Source: Deltaproteobacteria bacterium UBA5799 (lineage in GTDB: Bacteria; Desulfobacterota; GWC2-55-46). From it: a stretch of DNA of 58,045 nucleotides. Both the position numbers and the translations under genes were made by a program. The stretch covers positions 1 through 58,045 of the forward strand of contig DIDN01000010.1 in NCBI GenBank assembly GCA_002418185.1, read 5' to 3'. The notes under the pieces were generated by a model. That model did not search any database. It was not told the origin of the DNA and saw nothing but the letters and a program-made list of their open reading frames with translations. Shown here in pieces: positions 8,076-16,263 of this stretch. The stretch's first letter is position 1. Each line of letters opens with the position of its first letter.

Positions 8076-10481
8076 TCAGACCACGGTTGCGGGGTCCATG
8101 TCTATGGAGAGAGTTGTCCTGCCTTTGCCGGCCTCGAACCGGGCCTTGAGGGCGCGGACCAGCGAATGGAGGGGGTTTATCTCCCTGCCTTTCAAAAGGA
8201 GCTGCCACCTGTGTCGGTTTTTTACCATCTGGACCAGGGCCGGGGCAGGCCCGAGCGCAAATATTTCAAACCGCTTGGCGGCGATTATCTTTTCTGCCGC
8301 TTCTTTTAAAGCGCCTGCCGCTCTTACCACCTCTCCTTCCTTCCCGCCCTCGAACCGGAGGACGCAGAGGCGGGTAAACGGAGGGTAGAGGAGCTCCCGG
8401 CGGTTCTCTATCTCCTCCCTGAAGAAGGACTCGTAGTCATGCGCCATTATGGCCCTGAAGCAGTAATGGCCCGGGTTCAGCGTCTGTATCAGCACGTGCC
8501 CGGGGTCGCTGCCCCTCCCCGCCCGCCCGGCGGCCTGGGTTATGAGCTGGAAGGTCCTTTCAGTTGACCTGAAGTCGGGGATGTTGAGGGAAGTATCCCC
8601 CGAGACGACGCCTACGAGCGTGACCCCGGGGAAGTGGTGCCCTTTCGAGGCCATCTGCGTGCCTATGAGTATATCGAGCCTTTTATCCTCCACGTCCTCG
8701 ATTATCCTCCGTGCGGCCCCCCTGGGCGCCGCCGTGTCCCGGTCCATCCTGCCTACGCGGGCCTTTGGCAGTATTTTCAGCACGTCTTCCTCGACCCTCT
8801 CGGTGCCCGCGCCGGTCGCTACAAGGTCTACGCCGGAGCAGTCCGGGCAAAGGGAGGGCGCCTGCATTGAGAGGTCGCAGTAATGGCAGACGAGTTTCCT
8901 TTTCCCCTTATGGAGAGTAAGGGGAACCGAGCAGTTCAGGCACTCGAAACGCTTCCCGCAGTCCCTGCAAATTATGGAGCTCCCGAAGCCGCGCCTGTTG
9001 AGGAAAAGCAGCGACTGCCTGCCCGAAGCCAGGGTCTCTGAAAGGAGCGACGAGAGCCTTTCGGAGACCACCTCCTTTTTCCCGCGCATGTCCTCCAGCT
9101 CCATGGTGGGGAGCGGCCTTGAATCAACCCTGTTACTTATTACGAGCGGGACGAGCTTCCCATTGCTTGCGTTATGGAAGGTCTCGACCGAAGGGGTGGC
9201 AGAGCCGAGTACCACGGTTATGCCGAGATGTTTTGCGAGCATCAGGGCCGAGTCCCTGGCGTTGTACCTTACCCCGTCCTCCTGCTTGTAAGAGGTCTCG
9301 TGCTCCTCGTCCACTATGACGAGGCCGAGGTCCTCAAGTGGCGTGAAAAGGGCCGAGCGCGCTCCGACAACGATATCGGCCCTGCCCTCGACCGCCTTTC
9401 GCCATTCATCCATCCTCTCGCCTTCGGAAAGGCCGCTGTGAGCGAGCGCAACCCTTCCGGGGAAAAGGGCGCTCAGGTAGGCGGCGGGCCAGGGGGTGAG
9501 GGCGATCTCTGGCGAGAGGATTATGGCCCTCTTCCCGGCTGCCACGGCCTTTTCAAGGCCCTTGAGATAGACGAGGGTCTTGCCGCTCCCGGTCACGCCG
9601 TGGAGGAGGAACGGGCTGTAGCCGCCCCGTTCAATCGCCTCTGATATCTTTCCGATAGCGGCCTTCTGCTCCCCGTTCGGCTCGAACGGGGCCTGCCTCG
9701 GGGTTATGGACGAGAAGGGGTCCCTGTGGACCTTGCGCTCCTCAACCGCGGCCATCCCCTTTGCCGCGAGCCTCCCAACAGCGTCCCTTGCGCCGCTCCC
9801 GAGTTCCTTTACTACCGTTCCAAGCGGAGCTTCGCCCCCGGTGTCGTGTAAGAAGGCCAGCACCTTTTTCTGGAGAGGGGCTTTTACGGCCCCCGTTCCT
9901 GCCGGGCCCAGGAGCTTCACGAACTTCTCGGTCTTTTTCGAGCCGCCGCCCTCGATAGTATCCTCCTCGATCAGGAGCCCCTTCCTTTTGAGCCGCATGA
10001 TTGCGCTATAGACTGGCCTGCCGCTGAACCTTTTTTTGAGGGAGGAGACGGAGACGCCCCTGGCCGCGGCATCGACGAGAGCCGACTCGAAAGGGCCCAG
10101 CCCGCCGACTTTTATTGCCCGGTCCGGCACGGCTATTACAAAACGGGAGCTTCTCAGGTTCGCCGCCCCTGGGTGTATGAGGGAGAGCACTTCGCCGAGG
10201 GGAGCGAAGTAATAGGAGGACATCCATTTGAAGAACCTGAGGCGCTTCTCGTCAAAGAGCGGAAACGCGTCCAGTATGTCCGAGATGGGCCTTATCTCCT
10301 TTATGCCGGGGGGAGGGGAGGCATGGAGGCCGAGTATATAGCCGGTTACGAGCCTTTTACCGAAAGGCACTAAGGCGCGCTTCCCGAGCCCGGCCTCGCC
10401 TTCAAGCTCCTCGGGGATACTGTACGTGAAAGTTGACTCAATAGGCAGCGCTACCGCTACCTCGGCAAATGGCTTTCGCAT
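8076..10481 (-). CDS. priA: Primosomal replication-restart helicase PriA
   Basis: PriA recognises stalled forks and reloads DnaB. This 801-aa protein has the N-terminal DNA-binding domain, a helicase Walker A motif GVTGSGKT (residues 295-302), a DEEH box (391-394), GSATPS, and eight zinc-binding cysteines in pairs (505/508, 514/517, 532/535, 545/548) inserted between the two helicase lobes. The C-terminal domain ends with a MDP motif. A winged-helix-like region at about 140-250 is somewhat extended. Its neighbour def-fmt follows after the intervening membrane gene, a common priA-def-fmt arrangement. No strong ribosome-binding site is visible at the ATG. Confidence 0.95.
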   Translation of the reverse strand: MRKPFAEVAVALPIESTFTYSIPEELEGEAGLGKRALVPFGKRLVTGYILGLHASPPPGIKEIRPISDILDAFPLFDEKRLRFFKWMSSYYFAPLGEVLSLIHPGAANLRSSRFVIAVPDRAIKVGGLGPFESALVDAAARGVSVSSLKKRFSGRPVYSAIMRLKRKGLLIEEDTIEGGGSKKTEKFVKLLGPAGTGAVKAPLQKKVLAFLHDTGGEAPLGTVVKELGSGARDAVGRLAAKGMAAVEERKVHRDPFSSITPRQAPFEPNGEQKAAIGKISEAIERGGYSPFLLHGVTGSGKTLVYLKGLEKAVAAGKRAIILSPEIALTPWPAAYLSALFPGRVALAHSGLSEGERMDEWRKAVEGRADIVVGARSALFTPLEDLGLVIVDEEHETSYKQEDGVRYNARDSALMLAKHLGITVVLGSATPSVETFHNASNGKLVPLVISNRVDSRPLPTMELEDMRGKKEVVSERLSSLLSETLASGRQSLLFLNRRGFGSSIICRDCGKRFECLNCSVPLTLHKGKRKLVCHYCDLSMQAPSLCPDCSGVDLVATGAGTERVEEDVLKILPKARVGRMDRDTAAPRGAARRIIEDVEDKRLDILIGTQMASKGHHFPGVTLVGVVSGDTSLNIPDFRSTERTFQLITQAAGRAGRGSDPGHVLIQTLNPGHYCFRAIMAHDYESFFREEIENRRELLYPPFTRLCVLRFEGGKEGEVVRAAGALKEAAEKIIAAKRFEIFALGPAPALVQMVKNRHRWQLLLKGREINPLHSLVRALKARFEAGKGRTTLSIDMDPATVV

Positions 10482-10598
10482 GCGAGGGATTATAAACCGG
10501 GGAGAGCGGGGAAGGCGAGGTAAAACTATTCAGGCTGTCATTATGAGTCAGCGTGAATAAACTATGGGCAGAGCGAGTCCAAAAACTGAGAAATTCAT

Positions 10599-10615
10599 GG
10601 CGCGCTATGCGCGCC
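10599..10615. repeat. Short palindromic repeat (family C), copy 1
   Basis: GGCGCGC-TAT-GCGCGCC, a perfect 7-bp inverted repeat around TAT. Related copies are at 16991-17007 and 20575-20591, always in intergenic DNA. Confidence 0.7.
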
Positions 10616-10667
10616 CTACAAGGCGAAAACAAAAAACTGTATTGTTTGTCTCTCAAAACAACCCAGG

Positions 10668-10786
10668 GGCATAAGGCGTTGCGAGCATAGGGCTGGGGGA
10701 AGGGCGAGCGAGGCGAGGAAGCAGGAGCTCGGCCCTTTGGGCCGAGCGAGGAGGATGGAGGCGGAAAGCGAGTCGAGCCTTATGCC
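10668..10786. repeat. Structured intergenic element (family D), copy 1
   Basis: The ends GGCATAAGGC (10668-10677) and GCCTTATGCC (10777-10786) form a perfect 10-bp outer stem. Inside is a perfect 9-bp hairpin (GCTCGGCCC / GGGCCGAGC, 10727-10747) flanked by purine-rich AGCGAGG repeats. A second element of similar design lies at 20634-20757. A mobile short element or a structured RNA are both possible. Confidence 0.55.
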
Positions 10787-10840
10787 GAAAAATAGCGCGG
10801 CAGCGCGTTAAAGTTTTTTTTGACAAAGAGAACGCATGCC

Positions 10841-12247
10841 CTACTCCACCCACTCGCCGTGGGTGTCGTACTCGTGCGGGGCTTGGTCCTCGAACCTGGT
10901 GTACTCGTTCATGAAGGTGAGTTTCGCCACCCCGGTCGGGCCGTTCCTCTGCTTCTCCACCCGTATCTCCGCGCTCTTCCTTATGCCGCAGGTGCAGAGG
11001 TCCGCCGGGCACTCGCATTTCTTGTATACGCCCTCCCGGTAGACGAACATGACGACGTCCGCGTCCTGCTCGATCGCCCCGGATTCGCGGAGGTCTGAAA
11101 GCTGCGGCACGCTCCCTTCCCGCTGCTCGGCCCGCCTCGATAGCTGCGAGAGGGCCACTACCGGCACGTGCAGTTCCTTTGCGAGGGCCTTCAACGACCG
11201 GGATATGTCGGATATCTCCTGCTCGCGGCTGTCCGCGCCTTTCCTGCCGCGCATGAGCTGGAGGTAGTCGACCATTATGAGCTTCAAGCCGAACTCCTCT
11301 TTCCACCTCCGGGCCTTTGCCCTCATCTCGAGTACGGTCTGCGCTGGAGTGTCGTCTATGTAGATGGGCGCCTCGTAGAGCGCGCCCACGGCGGTCGTGA
11401 GCTTTCCCCAGTCCTCGTCCTTCAAAAAGCCGTTCCGGAGCTTCTGGAGGTCTATCCTGGCCCTTGATGCGAGCATCCTCTGGACGAGCTGCTCCTTGCT
11501 CATCTCGAGCGAAAAAACGGCCACAGGCGCGTTCGCGTCGATTGCCGCGTTCTCCGCGAGGTTCAGGGCGAAGGAGGTCTTGCCCATGCCCGGCCTTCCG
11601 GCTATGATTATAAGGTCGGAATCCTGGAGCCCTGCCGTGAGCTTGTCGAGTTCCCTGAAGCCGGTCGCAATGCCGGTAACGTGGCTCTTCCTCTCGTAGA
11701 GCTTCTCAATGGACTCGAACGCGCCTTTTATGAGGTCTTTAAGCGCGTAAAAGGACTTTCTGGCCCTGTCCTGGGATACCTGGAAGATCTTCTGCTCGGC
11801 CTGGTCCACGAAGTCGTCCGCGTTCTCGACCCCCTCGTAGCCCATCGTGGCGATCTCTGTCGCCGCGCCTATGAGCTTCCTGACCATGGCCTTGCCCTTC
11901 ACGATCCGGGCGTAGTACATGATGTTCGCGGCCGTGGGCGTCGTTTCGACCAGCTCGATTATGTATGGGAGCCCACCGATTGACGCGAGCTCGTCCGAGT
12001 CCTTGAAGAGGTCGGAGAGGGTCACTACGTCTATGGGGGTCGTCTTCTCGAAGAGCTTGACCATGCCCTTGAAGAGCCTGGCGTGCGCGTTGTGGTAGAA
12101 ATCCGAGCCGTCTGGGGAGAGGACTTCGAGGACCTTGTTTATGGAGTCCTTTTCAAGGAGTATGCCGCCGAGGACGGACTGCTCCGCCTCGATGTTGTGC
12201 GGCGGCACCCTGCGGGTGGAGATCTCTTTTGGGGCCTGGATAGCCAT
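10841..12247 (-). CDS. dnaB: Replicative DNA helicase DnaB
   Basis: DnaB is the hexameric helicase that unwinds DNA at the replication fork. The 468-aa protein has an N-terminal domain (residues 14-115), a linker, and a RecA-type core with Walker A GRPGMGKT (217-224) and the DYLQLM Walker B region (about 327-332), followed by QLSRRAEQR. A cysteine cluster at 411, 413, 418 and 420 (CECPADLCTC) interrupts the segment between FVYRE and EKQRNGPTG, where I do not expect cysteines. The ATG is preceded by a terminator hairpin and no recognisable ribosome-binding site. It follows rplI by 47 bases, the usual rpsF-rpsR-rplI-dnaB order. Confidence 0.95.
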   Translation of the reverse strand: MAIQAPKEISTRRVPPHNIEAEQSVLGGILLEKDSINKVLEVLSPDGSDFYHNAHARLFKGMVKLFEKTTPIDVVTLSDLFKDSDELASIGGLPYIIELVETTPTAANIMYYARIVKGKAMVRKLIGAATEIATMGYEGVENADDFVDQAEQKIFQVSQDRARKSFYALKDLIKGAFESIEKLYERKSHVTGIATGFRELDKLTAGLQDSDLIIIAGRPGMGKTSFALNLAENAAIDANAPVAVFSLEMSKEQLVQRMLASRARIDLQKLRNGFLKDEDWGKLTTAVGALYEAPIYIDDTPAQTVLEMRAKARRWKEEFGLKLIMVDYLQLMRGRKGADSREQEISDISRSLKALAKELHVPVVALSQLSRRAEQREGSVPQLSDLRESGAIEQDADVVMFVYREGVYKKCECPADLCTCGIRKSAEIRVEKQRNGPTGVAKLTFMNEYTRFEDQAPHEYDTHGEWVE

Positions 12248-12253
12248 GAGGGG

Positions 12254-12283
12254 AAAAAGGGCCGCCGCCTTAGGCGGCGGCCC
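12254..12283 (-). terminator. Intrinsic terminator between rplI and dnaB
   Basis: On the minus strand an 11-bp perfect GC-rich stem (GGGCCGCCGCC / GGCGGCGGCCC) is followed by TTTTT. It begins 11 bases after the rplI stop and ends only seven bases before the dnaB ATG, so it both ends the ribosomal operon and occupies the dnaB initiation region. Confidence 0.85.
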
Positions 12284-12294
12284 GCCTTGGAAGG

Positions 12295-12744
12295 TTATCC
12301 TTCTTCTTTAAGGACGCTGATCTTGATTTCCGCTGCAATGCCGGGAAGGAGCTTTATCTTTACCGCGTGCTCCCCGAGGCTCTTTATGGGCTCGTCGAGC
12401 GCGATGTCCTTTCTCTCGACCTCGAAGCCCTGCTCTTTAAGCCCCTCTTCGATATCGTGGACAGTGACCGAGCCGAAGAGCTTGTCTTCCTCGGAGGTCT
12501 TCCTTGTGAAGCTCAAGGAGACGGCGTCGAGCCTGGCCTTAAGCGCCTCGGCCTTCTCGCGCTTAGCCTGGAGCTTATGGAGGTGTGCGCCCTTCTCAGC
12601 CTCGAACTGCCTGAGATTGCTCCTGCTCGCCTCGGCAGCGATGCCCTGCGGTATCAGGTAGTTCCTCGCGTACCCCGGGGCCACCTTTACCACGTCGCCG
12701 AAGGCCCCGAGGTTCTCGATGTCTTTTTTCAGTATCACCCTCAT
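12295..12744 (-). CDS. rplI: 50S ribosomal protein L9
   Basis: L9 (149 aa) is a two-domain protein binding 23S rRNA at the base of the L1 stalk. The N-terminal domain is recognisable by ILKKDIENLGAFGDVVKVAPGYARNYLIPQG-type sequence at residues 4-34, followed by the long connecting helix (about 41-75) and a C-terminal domain (about 80-149). Length is exactly typical. It is the last gene of the rpsF-rpsR-rplI operon; rpsR ends 11 bases upstream. Confidence 0.97.
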   Translation of the reverse strand: MRVILKKDIENLGAFGDVVKVAPGYARNYLIPQGIAAEASRSNLRQFEAEKGAHLHKLQAKREKAEALKARLDAVSLSFTRKTSEEDKLFGSVTVHDIEEGLKEQGFEVERKDIALDEPIKSLGEHAVKIKLLPGIAAEIKISVLKEEG

Positions 12745-12755
12745 GACAGTAGCTC

Positions 12756-13055
12756 CTATATGCTGGTAGTCGTGAACGGCAGGATGGCGAGGTTCCTGGC
12801 CCTCTTGAGGGCGTTGCTGACCATCCGCTGGTGCTTGGCGCAGGTCCCTGATATCCTCCTCGGGACTATCCTTCCCTTTTCCGTCACGAACGGCCGGAGG
12901 GCCTTTGCGTCCTTGTAGTCTATCGTGAGGTTCTTGTCCTTGCAGAAGCGGCAGACCTTCTTCTTGTGGTAGGGCCTTCTGTCGGGGCGGCCTCCCCTCT
13001 CGGGCCTTCCGGGCCTTGCCGGCCTTTCCGGTCTCGCTGGTCTTTCGTTAGCCAT
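12756..13055 (-). CDS. rpsR: 30S ribosomal protein S18
   Basis: S18 pairs with S6 on the platform of the 30S subunit. The 99-aa protein carries the core KKVCRFCKDKNLTIDYKDAK and the C-terminal GTCAKHQRMVSNALKRARNLA. The cysteine pair CRFC and a later Cys make this the zinc-type form. The N-terminal 30 residues are an extra arginine-proline-glycine tail with RPERPARPGRPER repeats, longer than in E. coli S18 and likely disordered RNA-binding. The start overlaps the rpsF stop by eight bases, so translation is probably coupled. Confidence 0.97.
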   Translation of the reverse strand: MANERPARPERPARPGRPERGGRPDRRPYHKKKVCRFCKDKNLTIDYKDAKALRPFVTEKGRIVPRRISGTCAKHQRMVSNALKRARNLAILPFTTTSI

Positions 13056-13422
13056 TTGCCTGACCTCCTTCAGCAGCCGCTCCTTCGGCAGGGGCTGCAG
13101 GAGCCTCTTCCGACGGCTTCTCCTCCGCTTTTTTGGCGGCGATGATCCTTACGGTCTGGTAGCGGAGCACGTCCTCGCTCAGTTTGAAGAGCCTTTCGAT
13201 CTCTTTGCTGGCTTCCGGCGAGCTCGTGTATTCGAGGACGAAATAGTAGCCCTCTCCCTTTTTCTGGATGGGATAGGCCAGCTTCCTCCTCCCCCACTCG
13301 TCGACCCTTGCTACGGTCCCGCCTGCGCCTTCGAGCGACGACGTGGCCTTCTGGATGATGCCTTTTATAGCATCCTCTGCAATGTCGGGCCGGACAATGC
13401 AGACTGTCTCGTACCTGTTCAT
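13048..13422 (-). CDS. rpsF: 30S ribosomal protein S6
   Basis: S6 (124 aa) binds 16S rRNA with S18. The family core is plain: MNRYETVCIVRPDI at the start, GGTVARVDEWGRRKLAYPIQ in the middle and the YYFVLEYTSS strand. The C-terminus has an alanine- and glutamate-rich tail. I start at the ATG at 13422 because AAGGAGG lies four bases before it and the protein then begins at the conserved MxRYE motif; the open frame continues upstream without similarity. It opens the rpsF-rpsR-rplI operon behind a structured leader. Confidence 0.97.
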   Translation of the reverse strand: MNRYETVCIVRPDIAEDAIKGIIQKATSSLEGAGGTVARVDEWGRRKLAYPIQKKGEGYYFVLEYTSSPEASKEIERLFKLSEDVLRYQTVRIIAAKKAEEKPSEEAPAAPAEGAAAEGGQANG

Positions 13423-13558
13423 GTTCCCTCCTTCTGGTCCCCCGCTCCCTCGAGCGGGTCTGTTCCCGTTTTTACGGGACAAGGTGGCGGTCGATATCGG
13501 CCGGCCCCTCGAACGGGGGGGGCCGGGTGCATAGCCCCTATGCACTCGTCGAAACAAA
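13423..13558 (-). promoter_or_regulatory. Structured 5' leader of the rpsF operon
   Basis: The leader of about 130 bases contains four consecutive GC-rich hairpins: GTGCATAG/CTATGCAC (13527-13545), CCGGCCCC/GGGGCCGG (13501-13526), CCCGT/ACGGG (13465-13478) and CCGCTC/GAGCGG (13442-13457). Leaders of rpsF operons are known to bind the S6:S18 complex for autoregulation. I cannot confirm the specific S6:S18 motif, but the position and structure fit. Confidence 0.4.
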
Positions 13559-13559
13559 T

Positions 13560-13588
13560 TTTATACTATTTCAGCCGGGAATGCGCAA
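13560..13588 (-). promoter_or_regulatory. Promoter of the rpsF-rpsR-rplI operon
   Basis: On the minus strand TTGCGC (13588-13583) and TATAAA (13565-13560) are separated by 17 bases. The promoter begins only four bases after the stop codon of the upstream DUF2127 gene, so the ribosomal operon is separate from the his operon. Confidence 0.55.
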
Positions 13589-13591
13589 GTT

Positions 13592-14116
13592 TTATTTACG
13601 GGAGCCGGAGCGGCTCCGGGCAGGGTGCGCATGGCGGCTCCTCGCCCCGGAAAGCCGGGCATCCCTGCCGAAGAGCTCCTTGTGTTTAGCGAGGTAGTAG
13701 ACTACGGCTATGTTGATAACGAGGATAACCGTCCGGAAAATGGTGATTTCGTCCAATAATTCGTATACCTCGAAGGGGATGAATACGCCTGTGGTGAAGA
13801 CCGTAGTCCATTCGGCCCAGCGCTGCCTCAGGTACAGGCCCGCGCACTCGAAGAAGTTGAGGACGCCGAGAAAGAGGATGACCCCGACCATGAGCTTCAT
13901 CATCCCGCTCCCCATCATGCCTGCCCGGCCTATGACAGCGCCGATGAACCTGTTGTCCGCGTCGAGGTTCAGGTTCACGGCCATGACGGTCAGGGCCTCC
14001 TCGATGTCCGCCCCGAAGTGTTTATAGAGGCTCAAGCCCACGGCCACCTCGGCGGCCCCGAGGACGACCTTATAGACTATGATGAATTTTAGGAAACCGT
14101 CGCCCTTCTTTTTCAT
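13592..14116 (-). CDS. DUF2127 membrane protein
   Basis: A 174-aa membrane protein with four hydrophobic segments (about residues 8-28, 70-95, 100-120 and 128-145). The stretch RWAEWTTVFTTGVFIPFEVY, with its Arg-Trp-Ala-Glu-Trp and Pro-Phe-Glu-Val-Tyr pattern, is characteristic of DUF2127. The function of the family is unknown. The C-terminal 25 residues are arginine/serine rich. Its start overlaps the hisF stop by four bases (ATGA), so it is translated with the histidine operon, though nothing links it to histidine synthesis. Confidence 0.7.
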   Translation of the reverse strand: MKKKGDGFLKFIIVYKVVLGAAEVAVGLSLYKHFGADIEEALTVMAVNLNLDADNRFIGAVIGRAGMMGSGMMKLMVGVILFLGVLNFFECAGLYLRQRWAEWTTVFTTGVFIPFEVYELLDEITIFRTVILVINIAVVYYLAKHKELFGRDARLSGARSRHAHPARSRSGSRK

Positions 14117-14883
14117 CCCGTACCGGGCGGACGCACCCTTACGCCCTTCTTACCCAGGTATTCCTTTGTCTCGGGTATCGTGAAGACCCCGAAGTGGAAG
14201 ATGGAGGCAGCGAGCGCCGCGTCAGCGAGCCCGGCCTCGAACGCCTCGTACATGTGCTCAATGGTGCCCGCCCCGCCTGAGGCGATGACCGGTATGGAGG
14301 CGGCAAGCGATACGGCCCTGGTGAGCTCGATGTCGTAGCCGTCCTTGGTGCCGTCCCTGTCCATGCTCGTAAGGAGTATCTCGCCTGCGCCGAGGGACTC
14401 TACCTTCCGCGCCCATTCGACTACGTCGAGGCCGCGGGGCTTTCTGCCGCCGTGGGTGAAGACCTCCCAGCCGCCTCCACCCTTCCTCTTCGCGTCTATG
14501 GCGACGACTATGCACTGGCTGCCGAAGCGCTCGGACGCCCTCCTTACGAAATCGGGGTCCTCTACCGCGGTCGTGTTGATGGAGACCTTGTCCGTACCGG
14601 CGTGCAGGAGCTCCCTTATGTCGTCGAGCGTCCTTATGCCGCCGCCCACGGTAAGGGGCATGAAGACCTCGGAGGCCGTCTTCTCGACCACGTCCAGTAT
14701 GGTCTTCCTCTCCTCGTGCGAGGCCGTTATGTCGAGAAAGACGAGCTCGTCCGCGCCCTGCTCCTCGTAAGCCTTTGCCGACTCCACAGGGTCGCCGGCG
14801 TCACGTAGCTCAAGGAAGCTTACGCCCTTTACCACCCGGCCGTCCTTCACGTCCAGGCAGGGTATTATGCGTTTCGTGAGCAT
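14113..14883 (-). CDS. hisF: Imidazole glycerol phosphate synthase, cyclase subunit
   Basis: HisF (256 aa) forms imidazole glycerol phosphate and AICAR from PRFAR and the ammonia delivered by HisH. The (beta/alpha)8 barrel is intact: MLTKRIIPCLDVKDGRVVKG with the first catalytic Asp at residue 11, VGGGIRTLDD, the second phosphate-site strand IPVIASGGAGT, and the conserved LTSMDRDGTKDGYD with the second catalytic Asp nearby. It begins one base after the hisA stop. Confidence 0.97.
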   Translation of the reverse strand: MLTKRIIPCLDVKDGRVVKGVSFLELRDAGDPVESAKAYEEQGADELVFLDITASHEERKTILDVVEKTASEVFMPLTVGGGIRTLDDIRELLHAGTDKVSINTTAVEDPDFVRRASERFGSQCIVVAIDAKRKGGGGWEVFTHGGRKPRGLDVVEWARKVESLGAGEILLTSMDRDGTKDGYDIELTRAVSLAASIPVIASGGAGTIEHMYEAFEAGLADAALAASIFHFGVFTIPETKEYLGKKGVRVRPPGTG

Positions 14884-14884
14884 C

Positions 14885-15607
14885 TCAAAGATTTCCAGCG
14901 GCCTTTACCGCCTCGCCGAGGTCGATCGCCCCGGAATAGAGCGCCTTGCCTATTATCATCCCCTCGAGGGGCACGCCCCTGTACGATTCGATATCAGCTA
15001 TTGACGATATGCCGCCGGACGCAACGACCGGTATGTCGACGCTTTCGGCTATCTCCCGGGTCGCCTCGACGTTCGGCCCGGCGAGCATCCCGTCCCTCGA
15101 TATGTCGGTATAGATGATGCAGGCCACCCCCGCGCCTTCGAGCTTCTTCGCGAACCCGGAGGCCCTCTCGTCGGTCACGGTGACCCAGCCCTTTATGGCC
15201 ACCCTGCCGTTCTTGGCGTCTATGCCGACAGCGACCCTCCCGGGGTACTTGCGGGCGAGCGTGTGGACGAGCGCCGGGTTCTCATATGCCGCGGTCCCGA
15301 TTATTATCCTCTTTACGCCGGGGATGGACACGTATGCCTCGGCGGTCTTCACGTCCCTTATGCCGCCGCCTATCTGCACGGGGATGTTGATATCGGAGAT
15401 TATCTTCTTTATGACCGGCAGGTTCCGGGCATTGCCCTCGACGGCGCCGTCAAGGTCGACGAGGTGTATGACCGATGCGCCCATTGACTCCCATTTTTTC
15501 GCCACCTCCCAGGGCTCGTCAGAGTAGACGGTCTCGTCCTCCATCCGGCCCTGGGTCAGGCGCACGCACCTGCCGTTCTTTATGTCTATTGCCGGGAATA
15601 TGGTCAA
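14885..15607 (-). CDS. hisA: ProFAR isomerase
   Basis: HisA (240 aa) isomerises ProFAR to PRFAR in the histidine pathway. It is the sister barrel of HisF, with FPAIDIKNGRCVRLTQG at the N-terminus, VQIGGGIRDVKTAE, and IYTDISRDGMLAGPN in the second half. The catalytic Asp residues in the first and fifth strands are present. The start is a TTG at 15607, directly preceded by a double GGAGG/AGGAG ribosome-binding site; no ATG is possible without losing the first strand. Confidence 0.97.
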   Translation of the reverse strand: MTIFPAIDIKNGRCVRLTQGRMEDETVYSDEPWEVAKKWESMGASVIHLVDLDGAVEGNARNLPVIKKIISDINIPVQIGGGIRDVKTAEAYVSIPGVKRIIIGTAAYENPALVHTLARKYPGRVAVGIDAKNGRVAIKGWVTVTDERASGFAKKLEGAGVACIIYTDISRDGMLAGPNVEATREIAESVDIPVVASGGISSIADIESYRGVPLEGMIIGKALYSGAIDLGEAVKAAGNL

Positions 15608-15618
15608 CTCCTGCCTCC

Positions 15619-16227
15619 TTAGCGAAGCCTGCTGAAATTCTTCAGCACCCTCAAGCCGGCCTTCTGGCTCTTCTCCGGGTGGAACTGGCAGGCCATGACG
15701 TTGTCCTTCTCTATGGCGCTCGTGAACTCCACGCCGTAGCCGGTTGTCGTCAGGTCAACGGACCTGTCATCCGGAGAGGCGTAGTACGAGTGCACGAAAT
15801 AGAAGAAGGCGTTGTCCTCTATGCCTTCGAGCAGGGGCGAGTCCTTCCTTTTTTCCGCCTCGTTCCATCCCATGTGCGGGACCTTGAGCCCCGGCGTGCC
15901 GGGAAAGCGCACCACCCGGCCCTTTATGACGCCGAGGCCTTTATGAAGGCCGAACTCCTCCGACTCCTCGAAGAGGAGCTGGAGTCCCAGGCATATGCCC
16001 AGGAAGGGCTTACCCTTCTCTATGGACCTCATGATGGGCCCCACGAGCCCGTACTCCTCCAGGTTCCTCATGCAGTCCTTGAACGCTCCGACGCCCGGGA
16101 GGACCACATGGCTCGCGTCCGTTATGGCGCGGCCGTCCCTGGTGACGAGCGCCTCGGCGCCGACCCTCTCGAAGCCCTTGGACACGCTCCGGAGGTTCCC
16201 CATGTCGTAATCTATAATCGCTATCAT
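15619..16227 (-). CDS. hisH: Imidazole glycerol phosphate synthase, glutaminase subunit
   Basis: HisH (202 aa) hydrolyses glutamine and passes ammonia to HisF. It is a class I glutamine amidotransferase: IIDYDMGNLRSVSKGFE at the N-terminus, VLPGVGAFKDCM, the nucleophile cysteine in FLGICLGLQLLFE, and the His-x-Glu pair in ACQFHPEKSQKAG near the C-terminus. It lies 11 bases upstream of hisA in the operon. Confidence 0.97.
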   Translation of the reverse strand: MIAIIDYDMGNLRSVSKGFERVGAEALVTRDGRAITDASHVVLPGVGAFKDCMRNLEEYGLVGPIMRSIEKGKPFLGICLGLQLLFEESEEFGLHKGLGVIKGRVVRFPGTPGLKVPHMGWNEAEKRKDSPLLEGIEDNAFFYFVHSYYASPDDRSVDLTTTGYGVEFTSAIEKDNVMACQFHPEKSQKAGLRVLKNFSRLR

Positions 16228-16263
16228 AGCCGAATCTGTTATAGGAACGCGGAAGGCCGCCCC

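Larger units (their letters stand above)
10482..10840. other. Intergenic gap between dnaB and priA with structured repeats
   Basis: No credible gene lies in these 359 bases. The gap holds the short perfect palindrome at 10599-10615 and the about 120-bp structured element at 10668-10786, both described separately. An eight-T run at 10813-10821 follows a GC-rich imperfect repeat, but I cannot assign a convincing terminator for dnaB. Confidence 0.7.
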
